Assembly (NCBI GenBank): GCA_020846515.1 | Contig: JADLDX010000799.1 | Span: forward strand, 1 to 6,586 | Length of the DNA: 6,586 bases | Direction: 5' to 3' | Source: Pirellulaceae bacterium | GTDB taxonomy: Bacteria; Planctomycetota; Planctomycetia; Pirellulales; Pirellulaceae | In this document: in pieces, positions 1-5,842 of the stretch | Layout of the letters: each line of letters starts with the position of its first letter | Position numbering within the stretch: the first letter of the stretch is position 1 | Position numbers and translations under genes: made by a program | Notes under the pieces: model-generated | The model's database searches: none | What the model was told of the DNA's origin: nothing | Seen by the model: the letters and a program-made list of their open reading frames with translations, nothing else

Positions 1-380
1 ATGAATACGTATGGAAACGTAGCTGCTTTTTCAGCCGACGTGCCACCTTGCTCGCGGACATGTTCAGCATAGTTGCCGGCCAGCAGCAGTAGCGTTGGCG
101 GAGAGGCCAGCGGCGGCAGCAACTTCACACGTTCGACCGGTAACCGCTGGCAACCGCTAGCCAATTGGTCGGACTGCGCCACATCGGTCATCACTTTCCA
201 GAGTGATGTCCATGTTTGGCCACCGATGGGTAGCGAGGCTTCCCAAGAGCGCGCCAGTTCGTGGCCCAGCCTGCCGGGAAAAATCTGGGGCACGTGCTGA
301 TCCAGCGACAGAATCGTATCGGATGTGTAGAGACCCCAACCAACATGACCATCTGCCTGTTTGAAACGGCACAAACGCAT
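1..380 (-). CDS. Fumarylacetoacetate hydrolase (FAH) family protein, N-terminal part, cut by window edge
   Basis: This reading frame starts with ATG at 380 and is open for 126 codons to the left edge, so only the N-terminal part is visible. It begins MRLCRFKQADGHVGWGLYT. At about residues 84-116 it has the lead-in typical of the FAH fold: a V-K-L-L-P-P segment, a proline, a hydrophobic strand, then GNYAEHVREQGG (N103, Y104, H107). This matches the G-x-N-Y-x-x-H element at the start of the catalytic domain. Family members are metal-dependent hydrolases, decarboxylases or isomerases acting on C-C bonds of keto acids. The metal-binding Glu/Asp residues would lie off the window, so the substrate cannot be named. 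The start is 2 bases after the bioB stop codon, which implies cotranscription and probably translational coupling. The ribosome binding site is weak (GAGAACGA inside the end of bioB). The family call is fairly sure; the exact reaction is unknown. Confidence 0.8.
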   Translation of the reverse strand, partial: MRLCRFKQADGHVGWGLYTSDTILSLDQHVPQIFPGRLGHELARSWEASLPIGGQTWTSLWKVMTDVAQSDQLASGCQRLPVERVKLLPPLASPPTLLLLAGNYAEHVREQGGTSAEKAATFPYVF

Positions 381-382
381 GA

Positions 383-1408
383 TTATTCGTTCTCGGTATG
401 CGAAGTGATCTCAAAGCCGAGATCGCGAATCATCTGGTAGTCTTCTGCAGGTGGCTGGCCGCGCGTGGTCAAGTAGTCACCGACAAAAACGCTATTGGCA
501 ATGTACAGGCCCAGTGGCTGAAGCGATCGCAAATGTTTCTCGCGACCGCCGGCAATCCGCAGTTCCGCACTTGGATTGACGAAACGGAACATGCACAAAG
601 TTCTCAAGCAACGTTGGGGTGTCAGTTCGCTCTGACCCTGCAACGGCGTACCCTCGATGGCATGTAAAAAGTTTAGCGGAATCGACTCAACGCCCAGGCC
701 CCGCAACTCCATGGCCATCGATACGGTGTCACTGGGTTGCTCGCCCATACCGATGATACCGCCGCTACAAAGTTCTAGACCAGCGGCTCGTACATTGCGT
801 AGCGTCGTCATTCGATCTTGATAAGTGTGCGTATTGCAAATCTCACTGTAGTGAGCTTCGCCGGTGTTGAGGTTGTGGTTGACACGGTCGACACCACAAG
901 CCTTCAAGCGTTGGGCATTTTCTGGGGTCAACAGGCCCAAGCATGCACAAATCTTGAGATCAAATTGCTCTTTAATCTTAGGAACCACTGTCTCGACAGC
1001 TGTCAATTCTCGCTCGCTGGGGGCGCGACCGCTGATGACGATGCAGTAAGTCTTCGAATCTCGCTCTTTGGCCAATTTGGCACCGTCGAGCAACTGGTCG
1101 ACGCTGAGCATCCGATACTTCTCAATCGGTGCCGACGAGATCTTCGACTGGGAGCAATACGAGCAATCTTCGGGACACAAACCGCTCTTGGCATTGACCA
1201 GAAAGTAGAGCTGGACGGTGTTTCCAAAGTACTGGTACCGTAAGCGATAGGCGGCGCCGATCAGGTCGAGCAGTTCCAGGTCGCTGGAATGGAGGATGGC
1301 TTCCGCCTGGTCACTATCGATCGCTCGACCGGCCAAAACATCGTCAGCCATGCGGTGCCAAATCGATCCAGATGCCGGCGGCGCGGATTTGTCAGTGCGT
1401 AAGATCAT
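383..1408 (-). CDS. bioB: Biotin synthase (radical SAM enzyme)
   Basis: Biotin synthase inserts sulfur into dethiobiotin, the last step of biotin synthesis, in the cytoplasm. The 341-residue product is close to the usual family length (E. coli BioB has 346). The radical-SAM motif CPEDCSYC gives C78, C82 and C85 as ligands of the [4Fe-4S] cluster. By alignment to E. coli from memory, the [2Fe-2S] ligands are C122 (in YCIVISGR), C154 (in LKICACLG), C214 (in LCSGGIIGMGE) and the Arg near 284 in RIAGGRE. Other family blocks are NHNLNT, PLNFLHAIEGTPL and the ANSVFVGDYLTT segment. All key residues are present, so the enzyme should be active. The start is uncertain: ATG at 1408 gives 341 residues, and ATG at 1351 (residue 20, MADDVLAGR) also fits where many homologues begin. 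Neither has a strong Shine-Dalgarno. No other biotin genes are nearby. The gene leads directly into the FAH-family gene. Confidence 0.97.
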   Translation of the reverse strand: MILRTDKSAPPASGSIWHRMADDVLAGRAIDSDQAEAILHSSDLELLDLIGAAYRLRYQYFGNTVQLYFLVNAKSGLCPEDCSYCSQSKISSAPIEKYRMLSVDQLLDGAKLAKERDSKTYCIVISGRAPSERELTAVETVVPKIKEQFDLKICACLGLLTPENAQRLKACGVDRVNHNLNTGEAHYSEICNTHTYQDRMTTLRNVRAAGLELCSGGIIGMGEQPSDTVSMAMELRGLGVESIPLNFLHAIEGTPLQGQSELTPQRCLRTLCMFRFVNPSAELRIAGGREKHLRSLQPLGLYIANSVFVGDYLTTRGQPPAEDYQMIRDLGFEITSHTENE

Positions 1409-1431
1409 CTTGTGGGCAGTCGCTTCTATTT

Positions 1432-1489
1432 TGAAGTTGTCTGAAGTTATTCAGGGGGAATTCAGAAGTTTCCGGGGTTTTCACAACTT
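1432..1489. promoter_or_regulatory. Cluster of TGAAGTT-type repeats upstream of bioB, possible operator
   Basis: TGAAGTT occurs at 1432-1438 and again at 1442-1448, exactly 10 bases (one helical turn) apart. A variant, AGAAGTT, is at 1464-1470, 22 bases further on. In addition AAGTTGT (1434-1440) is the inverse of ACAACTT (1483-1489). The cluster lies 24 to 81 bases upstream of the bioB start. This spacing is what a protein-binding site in the bioB leader or promoter could look like. It does not resemble a BirA operator that I recognise, and chance repetition is possible. Confidence 0.25.
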
Positions 1490-1626
1490 GAGTGGGCCAA
1501 CTGGGACGCGAGCAACTGCCGGATCGAAAGGAGTCTTCTACAGACTTTGCAGGCGGGGTTAGGCCGCGCACCGCTGACAATCTGAAAAAACTAATGCCCA
1601 ACGCTCTAAGGCAGCTATGAAAGCCG

Positions 1627-1654
1627 TTTATAATTGCCCCCTAATGTACCGCAA
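1627..1654 (-). promoter_or_regulatory. Candidate promoter for bioB
   Basis: On the minus strand TTGCGG (1654-1649) is followed after 16 bases by TATAAA (1632-1627). The -10 element matches the sigma-70 consensus at 5 of 6 positions, but the -35 matches only at 3 of 6. It would give bioB an untranslated leader of about 210 bases. On the opposite strand the same AT-rich spot reads TATAAT (1629-1634) but has no good -35 at 16-18 bases. Which strand is used, if either, cannot be decided from sequence. Confidence 0.25.
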
Positions 1655-1813
1655 GCCGACTTGGACAACGAGAGTACCAACGCGAAGAGAACCTGATCCA
1701 GCGCATGGCCATTGCCATCTCCCCAGCTAGACGCACCGCCTGGCGTTGTTTTCCTACTTACGTTGCCTTAGTACTTTGGTATAGAACGCCTGCTCATTTT
1801 ATATGGACCAATT

Positions 1814-2476
1814 GTGCCTACACACCACGCCCAATCTGAAGAGCCCACCGCTAGTGGCCACTACGCTGTGCGCGTTGGAGTTCACGGTCAGGTCGGCCGA
1901 TTTATGGCCTTCGGGCAACGGTATCGTCGGGGTACACCCGTCATTTGCCGCACGGCCAGGGGACTGGAAACCGGTTCGGTACTCAGCGAACTTCGCTCGA
2001 GTCTCACCGAGACAAGTGTGAGCAGCGCGCCAAGTGAGGCCGCTGAATCGGCGTCATCGACCAGTGGCATCAATAGTTTGAAGCCGGATGGTCAAATCGT
2101 CAGGGCCATGGCGGCCGAAGATCAATTGTTGTGGAATCATTTGCGTGAGCTAGCAGAGCAAACGCTACAAGCCTGTCAACAATGGCTCAAGCAGTCGGAC
2201 TTGCCCGATCGATTGTTGGAGGTTGAGCCACTGATGGATGGTCGCACTTTATACTTTCATTTCTTGGACCAGGTCTCGCCAGAGACCGATGCGCAGATCG
2301 AGCGTTTCGCTCAGATTTTTCAAGAAACGGTGGCTGCGAGCGACTTCTCTAAACTACTGGAACATGGCTGTGGACCAGGGTGTGGAACAGCGGAGGCCAC
2401 GCGCGGTTGCGGGACGGCGTGCAGTCACTGCCAGGTGGCCTGCAAAGCGTCGCGCCGCTCAGCAGTGGCACACTGA
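1814..2476 (+). CDS. PSP1 domain protein (YaaT/RicT-like) with cysteine-rich C-terminal tail
   Basis: The 220-residue product matches the PSP1/YaaT family, best known from B. subtilis RicT (YaaT). RicT acts with RicA and RicF in RNA maturation by RNase Y and in sporulation and competence phosphorelays. Family features are the N-terminal strand block YAVRVGVHGQVGRF (17-30), the TPVICRTARGLETGSVL element (41-57, a degenerate form of the usual V-V-V-x-T-x-R-G-x-E-x-G), a helix with A-x-x-E-D (about 100-125), and LLEVEPLMDGRTLYFHF (134-150). A Ser/Ala/Glu-rich insert at about 62-89 looks disordered. The tail after 183 has cysteines at 186, 190, 199, 203, 206 and 210, a possible metal or Fe-S site. 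I chose GTG at 1814, with a weak GGA at 1805-1807 six bases upstream. In-frame sequence is open back to a TAG at 1769, and no ATG lies between. The gene is monocistronic in this window and converges with the phosphatase gene. Its function in planctomycetes is not known to me. Confidence 0.85.
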   Translation: MPTHHAQSEEPTASGHYAVRVGVHGQVGRFMAFGQRYRRGTPVICRTARGLETGSVLSELRSSLTETSVSSAPSEAAESASSTSGINSLKPDGQIVRAMAAEDQLLWNHLRELAEQTLQACQQWLKQSDLPDRLLEVEPLMDGRTLYFHFLDQVSPETDAQIERFAQIFQETVAASDFSKLLEHGCGPGCGTAEATRGCGTACSHCQVACKASRRSAVAH

Positions 2477-2478
2477 TC

Positions 2479-2532
2479 GTAGCCACCGTCGCCAGGCGGT
2501 GGACCGGGTAGCCACCGTCGCCAGACGGTGGA
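2479..2532. repeat. Two tandem copies of a 25-base palindromic (REP-like) repeat
   Basis: Copy 1 is at 2479-2503 and copy 2 at 2508-2532, a 29-base period with one mismatch in 25. Each begins GTAG and ends in A. Each can fold into an 8-base-pair stem with a GCCA loop: CCACCGTC (2483-2490 and 2512-2519) pairs with GGCGGTGG (2495-2502) or GACGGTGG (2524-2531). In copy 1 the single difference changes a T-A pair to a T-G wobble, so the fold is kept. The array starts 2 bases after the PSP1 stop and ends 43 bases before the phosphatase stop, between convergent genes. It may therefore act as a transcription barrier or mRNA stabiliser for both, but there is no T-tract. It resembles intergenic REP-type elements; how often it occurs genome-wide cannot be seen here. 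Confidence 0.85.
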
Positions 2533-2575
2533 TTAGGCTGAAGCAACATCCAACGCACTCGGCGCTTGATCGTCA

Positions 2576-4249
2576 TCAATCGCGACCGATGACCAGCAAG
2601 CACATGTCGTCGGCTTGGGTCGTACCTTGGATGAACTTGAGTACCGTATCGGTAAGGTTTTGACCGATGTCGGCCACATCTTGTTTCGCGGCTGAGAGCA
2701 GCTTTTCGATTTGCGGGATGCCGAACAGCGAGCCTTCAGCATTTGGGGCTTCGTTGATGCCGTCGGTGTAGAGCACCAGTCGTTCGCCTGGTTGCAACGT
2801 AATGCTACTCTTTTCGTATTCGTAGTCGTCCATAATGCCGAGTGGCACGCCGGACTCTGCTTCTCCGGGTTGCTCAATCAATCCAGCACGACGCCACAGA
2901 GGCGCCATATGCCCGGCATTGACGATTTCAATTTGACCAGATTTGGCATCCAGTACCAGGCACAAGAAGGTGATGAACTTCTCGACGCCCAACGCGGAAA
3001 TACGAGTGTTCAGTTGGCTGATGGCTTGACTGACGGATGCAGTCGAGGCCAGTGAATAGCGAGTTTCGGCCGACAATTTCGCCATGAGCATGGCGGCAGA
3101 TACTCCGTGACCGACCACATCGGCGACCACGATGGCGGTGCGGTTGTCTGAGAGTGGAATGTAGTCGTAGTAGTCGCCACCGATTTGTTGAGCGGGCTGA
3201 TAAAAATGATAGAACGTAAAGCCAGGTAAGTCGGGATGCTTGCTCGGTAAGAAAGCCTGCTGGACGCGTTTGGCCAGATCCAAGTCCTGCTCGAGCAGCT
3301 TTTGTTCAACGCGTTGCTCGTTTAGCTGCGCGTTCTCGATCGCGACGCCCGCTTGTACGGCTACGGCCGCCAGAATCTCCAGATCGGAATCTTCGAAGCG
3401 ACGACGTTGATTAAGCGTGTCCATTTGTATCGCACCAATCGCCTCACCATCGCTGCTGAGCAGTGGCGCGACGATCATCGATCGAATGCGGAAGTCAGCC
3501 ACGCTGGTGGCCGAATCGAATCGCTCGTCAGAGGATGCGTCCAGCGAGATCAACGCTTGACGGCTGTCCATGACTTCGCGCATCACGGTGCGGCTGATAC
3601 GAAAGGTCTCTTGCATATCGGCTTGACGCGTCTTGAGCCACCTGGGCACCAAGGCACCGTTTTTATCGCGGAGCACGATAAAGCCGCGATCGGCCTGCAC
3701 AAAGATGCGGAACAGCGTATCCAAGACTTTGGGCAAAACGTCGTCAACGACTACGGCTTTCCCAAGACTTTGAACGATTTCCAGGACGGCCGTCAGTCGC
3801 ACTTCGGCCGAAGTGGTCAACTGCGAACCGGCGGTACCGCTGCGTACGTCAATCTTGTTGGAGACCGCTCTGGCCGAGTCATCCAAGTCATCGATGAGCA
3901 TTACGCCGAACGTCGATGAACCATCTTTGATGACCGTCGAGTCATAAAGGGCAATGGCATCGTTGGTATGAAATGAGAACTCCAGGTCGCAGATGCGAAC
4001 CAGATCGCCATCGGACAGTCCCGTGGCCTCGGCAATCGCGCGACCATTGAGGAAAGTACCGTTGCGGCTCTTGAGATCTTCCAGCAGAAGTTCATCGCCG
4101 CGGCGAACGATGCGGGCGTGTTGGCGACTGACAGCACCAGCATCCAGTACGACATCACAATCGGGATGTCGCCCTAAAATGATGATCGATTTTTCAAGTT
4201 CGTACTGCGTGCCCTGCGAGGATCCGTTGATTGCGATCAGGTGGGCCAT
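2576..4249 (-). CDS. FHA-GAF-SpoIIE/PP2C serine phosphatase (RsbU-like)
   Basis: A 557-residue cytoplasmic signalling protein. Residues about 2-93 form an FHA domain with the phosphothreonine-binding signature: GR at 26-27, SRQH at 41-44, RNGT at 62-65 and NG at 68-69. Residues about 150-305 form a GAF domain (RGFIVLRDKNG, RSMIVAPLLSSDGEAIGAIQMD), joined by a helical, probably coiled-coil segment (about 302-332). Residues about 332-555 form a SpoIIE-type PP2C phosphatase with the metal-binding motifs GGDYYD (357-362), DVVGHG (377-382), NAGH (444-447), YTDG (494-497) and a final DDM (547-549). The catalytic acidic residues are all present. Such proteins typically dephosphorylate an anti-sigma-factor antagonist, but no partner gene is nearby. 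The frame is open to 4348; I prefer ATG at 4249 because the FHA domain starts there (MAHLIAING) and the extra 33 residues look non-coding. The Shine-Dalgarno is weak. The gene lies 123 bases downstream of the membrane-protein gene, on the same strand. Confidence 0.93.
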   Translation of the reverse strand: MAHLIAINGSSQGTQYELEKSIIILGRHPDCDVVLDAGAVSRQHARIVRRGDELLLEDLKSRNGTFLNGRAIAEATGLSDGDLVRICDLEFSFHTNDAIALYDSTVIKDGSSTFGVMLIDDLDDSARAVSNKIDVRSGTAGSQLTTSAEVRLTAVLEIVQSLGKAVVVDDVLPKVLDTLFRIFVQADRGFIVLRDKNGALVPRWLKTRQADMQETFRISRTVMREVMDSRQALISLDASSDERFDSATSVADFRIRSMIVAPLLSSDGEAIGAIQMDTLNQRRRFEDSDLEILAAVAVQAGVAIENAQLNEQRVEQKLLEQDLDLAKRVQQAFLPSKHPDLPGFTFYHFYQPAQQIGGDYYDYIPLSDNRTAIVVADVVGHGVSAAMLMAKLSAETRYSLASTASVSQAISQLNTRISALGVEKFITFLCLVLDAKSGQIEIVNAGHMAPLWRRAGLIEQPGEAESGVPLGIMDDYEYEKSSITLQPGERLVLYTDGINEAPNAEGSLFGIPQIEKLLSAAKQDVADIGQNLTDTVLKFIQGTTQADDMCLLVIGRD

Positions 4250-4365
4250 GGTGCGTCTTTGTCGGGTGATAAGACAGAGGCTTTGGGGGAGTCGAGCGGC
4301 GGAGGGCCAATAGGGCCAGTGGGACGCTTGATGGGTCAAACCTGCCAAGTGTCAGTTGGCCTTAG

Positions 4366-4371
4366 GTTATA
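4366..4371 (-). promoter_or_regulatory. Possible -10 element for the phosphatase gene
   Basis: TATAAC reads on the minus strand directly after the stop codon of the upstream membrane-protein gene, about 115 bases before the phosphatase start. It matches the sigma-70 -10 consensus at 5 of 6 positions. No good -35 lies at 16-18 bases: the nearest TTGATG is 21 bases away. If real, it would let the phosphatase be transcribed independently of greA. Confidence 0.2.
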
Positions 4372-4372
4372 A

Positions 4373-5164
4373 TCATTTTACTGTAAGCGCATCATCAATC
4401 AGCCCCCGAAACACCTCAGGAACGGTTTTTTCAAATGGCTCGTTGGGTACCCCGTTGCCGTTGATGAACCGTTCGGCTCGTCCCAAAAACTCTTGGATCT
4501 GCTGGGCGGTCAAGGATGTGTTGACCTCTAAGCCTTCGCCATCTTTCCGCGTATGGGTGCATCCCTCAAGCGTATACACCAAATCATTGCGACCAAGTTT
4601 TCGCATGGCAGCGGCGTGCAACAAGCGTTGAGAGATACGGTTCGCTGCGTCGATCTCGACTTGCGAAAGACCGGCCGACTCAGCTTGCGCAAGGACACCT
4701 TCGACGTTGCCCCACAACAAAACTGGATTGTCTTCCAAGGCGCTTTTCAATCGCGATAGTTGTCGCGAGGTGAGCGTACGCGATTTGACCTTTTCTACCG
4801 TGTCTTGCAGATCAGCCATGATCTCCCGTTTATAGCCGGGAGACAGGTTGCTGGTTTCCACCCAAGGCATGAGCATTTGCGTGATGCCGCGTTCGGCCAG
4901 GGCCGGTTGATTGCTAAAAGCAAAAAAACTACCTATGCCGCAGAAGGCACTGAACATCGCCAAGGCCAACACGCTAATCACGAGGCAGGCAGGCCCCATC
5001 GACGGTTCGGCTAATTTTTCTACACCGTCGGAATTGTTCTGGCCGACAGAGGCACTGGTCTCTGACGCCATTGCGTTGCCCGCAGAGTTGGAGTCTGCGG
5101 AGGAAGAAGCTTGGGTGTCAGATTTCTCGGATGAATTGGGTAAATGGTTGGGATCATTGGCCAA
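4373..5164 (-). CDS. Single-pass membrane protein of unknown function, coupled to greA
   Basis: I do not recognise this 263-residue protein. Residues 1-55 are polar, rich in Ser, Asn, Ala and Glu, and probably disordered. Residues about 57-83 (GPACLVISVLALAMFSAFCG and following, ending FFAF) form one transmembrane helix. The remaining 180 residues are soluble and mostly helical by eye (KREIMADLQDTVEKVK, TSRQLSRLKSALEDN, VEIDAANRISQRLLHAAAMRK), ending in a compact region with one Cys (GCTHTRKDGEG). There is no cleavable signal peptide: the hydrophobic stretch is too internal. The start is TTG at 5164, the first possible start after an in-frame stop (the greA stop). It is supported by AAGGTG (5175-5170) at 5-base spacing. 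That site overlaps the greA stop codon, so translation is probably coupled to greA. It may be a lineage-specific protein; no function is proposed. Confidence 0.85.
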   Translation of the reverse strand: MANDPNHLPNSSEKSDTQASSSADSNSAGNAMASETSASVGQNNSDGVEKLAEPSMGPACLVISVLALAMFSAFCGIGSFFAFSNQPALAERGITQMLMPWVETSNLSPGYKREIMADLQDTVEKVKSRTLTSRQLSRLKSALEDNPVLLWGNVEGVLAQAESAGLSQVEIDAANRISQRLLHAAAMRKLGRNDLVYTLEGCTHTRKDGEGLEVNTSLTAQQIQEFLGRAERFINGNGVPNEPFEKTVPEVFRGLIDDALTVK

Positions 5165-5169
5165 GGGGA

Positions 5170-5176
5170 CACCTTA
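5170..5176 (-). promoter_or_regulatory. Shine-Dalgarno overlapping the greA stop codon
   Basis: TAAGGTG on the minus strand combines the greA stop (TAA, 5176-5174) with a ribosome binding site AAGGTG. It is 5 bases from the TTG start at 5164. It decides the non-ATG start of the membrane-protein gene and suggests termination-reinitiation coupling. Confidence 0.7.
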
Positions 5177-5659
5177 TTCCAGTTCGCGGTAGTCAATTGC
5201 CAGGATTTGAAACCTGATCTTTCCTTTTGGAACCGCAATTTCCACCTTGGTGCCAACTTTTTTTCCGAGCAGAGCGGAACCGATTGGGCTGTTGGAAAGG
5301 ATCTTACCCGAATCGTAGTCCTCGTCCCCGAGACCTACCAAGGTAAACTCTTCTTCATCGCCAAAGTCTAGATCTTTGACTTTGACGGTGGCCAGCAGTC
5401 CGACTTCATCTTTAGGTAGTTTGGCGGGGTCGATAATAAACGCGTTGGCCAGTTTAGCCTTCTTGTCATTGATACGAGCCTGCATGAGCCCCTGCCGCTC
5501 GCGCTGGCCATGATACTCAGCATTTTCTTTTAAATCGCCTTCGGCCCGCGCTTCAGCAATCTTTTCAGCGATCTCGGGCATGACCACATTTTCCAAGTGG
5601 TCAATCTCTTCTTTGATCGCGTTGTATTTTACACGCGTCATCGGAACCATATCCGACAT
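5174..5659 (-). CDS. greA: Transcription elongation factor GreA
   Basis: GreA rescues backtracked RNA polymerase by stimulating its cleavage of the transcript 3' end through the secondary channel. The 161-residue product is close to the family norm (E. coli 158). Residues 1-75 form the antiparallel coiled coil, with the tip block [18 protein letters not shown]42 and E45 correspond to the catalytic tip acids D41 and E44 of E. coli. Residues about 80-161 form the FKBP-like domain, with [21 protein letters not shown] and the closing RFQILAIDY. The start is ATG at 5659 (MSDMVPMTR), as in other GreA proteins, with GGGAG at 5672-5668, 8 bases upstream. The frame stays open to a GTG at 5725, but that codon lies in the loop of a terminator hairpin and would add 22 unrelated residues. 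The stop is 9 bases from the next gene. Full-length with intact active residues. Confidence 0.97.
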   Translation of the reverse strand: MSDMVPMTRVKYNAIKEEIDHLENVVMPEIAEKIAEARAEGDLKENAEYHGQRERQGLMQARINDKKAKLANAFIIDPAKLPKDEVGLLATVKVKDLDFGDEEEFTLVGLGDEDYDSGKILSNSPIGSALLGKKVGTKVEIAVPKGKIRFQILAIDYRELE

Positions 5660-5702
5660 GCCAGCTACTCCCGCAAAGGCGACCTTGGAACCGAGACTCG
5701 AC

Positions 5703-5739
5703 AAAAAATAAGACCTCTTTCCCACGAAGGAAAGAGGTC
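5703..5739 (-). terminator. Strong intrinsic terminator between the methyltransferase gene and greA
   Basis: On the minus strand a perfect 11-base-pair stem (GACCTCTTTCC, 5739-5729, with GGAAAGAGGTC, 5722-5712) encloses a 6-base loop. It is followed at once by TTATTTTTT (5711-5703), a classic U-tract. It ends about 43 bases before the greA start. It could simply end the upstream methyltransferase transcript, which stops about 100 bases earlier, or it could act as an attenuator in the greA leader. Confidence 0.9.
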
Positions 5740-5765
5740 AATCCGTGCTATGTGACTTTCGCTGT

Positions 5766-5799
5766 ACTATATGGTTGGGCATCAAGGGCAGATTGTCAA
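5766..5799 (-). promoter_or_regulatory. Candidate greA promoter upstream of the terminator
   Basis: On the minus strand there is a perfect -35 hexamer TTGACA (5799-5794) in the roughly 100-base gap after the methyltransferase gene. Downstream the AT-rich CATATAGT (5773-5766) contains TATAGT, which matches the -10 consensus at 5 of 6 positions. The spacing is 22 bases to TATAGT (20 to CATATA), longer than the usual 16-18. It is therefore an imperfect sigma-70 promoter, or only part of it is real. Transcription from here would pass through the hairpin at 5739-5703 before reaching greA. Confidence 0.35.
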
Positions 5800-5842
5800 G
5801 CGATACTAGTGGGCTCACTTCGCCTCTGCCGCCCAAGAGGCT

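Larger units (their letters stand above)
1409..1813. other. Divergent intergenic region between bioB and the PSP1 gene
   Basis: About 400 bases separate the bioB start (leftward) from the PSP1 gene start (rightward), so promoters for both should lie here. I see no convincing gene: the short frames inside have no recognisable protein and no good start context. AT-rich islands occur around 1581-1590 and 1627-1634. The second contains TATAAT on the plus strand and TATAAA on the minus strand. The 80 bases next to bioB carry three TGAAGTT-like words and a 7-base inverted repeat, listed separately. No tRNA, riboswitch or terminator was recognised by eye. Confidence 0.6.

Noticed and set aside
157..414. 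85-residue minus-strand frame overlapping the end of bioB
   Set aside because: It is out of frame with the FAH-family coding sequence, which explains this stretch better.
1527..1549. Good Shine-Dalgarno AAAGGAG on the plus strand
   Set aside because: The only start codon in reach is a TTG 13 bases away that opens a 12-codon frame, so it is probably chance.
1617..1730. 37-codon frame starting ATG with AAGG upstream, in the bioB-PSP1 gap
   Set aside because: It is short, its composition is not protein-like, it overlaps the TATAAT promoter-like spot, and there is no homology I can recognise.
2238..2663. 141-residue open frame on the plus strand
   Set aside because: It overlaps the PSP1 gene in another frame, runs through the palindromic repeats and is very rich in Arg, as expected of a shadow frame.
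3353..3919. 188-residue open frame on the plus strand
   Set aside because: It is entirely antisense to the well-supported GAF and FHA-linker region of the phosphatase and shows no family motif.
4250..4348. 33-residue extension of the phosphatase to 4348
   Set aside because: The extra residues are rich in Trp, His and Arg and unlike an FHA start. The domain begins exactly at the ATG at 4249.
4344..4360. Small inverted repeat GCCAA...TTGGC before the phosphatase gene
   Set aside because: The stem has only 5 base pairs with a 7-base loop and no T-tract, too weak to call a terminator or operator.
5660..5725. N-terminal extension of greA starting at GTG 5725
   Set aside because: The GTG falls in the loop of the intrinsic terminator, the 22 added residues do not look like GreA, and ATG 5659 has a proper GGGAG site and the usual GreA beginning.
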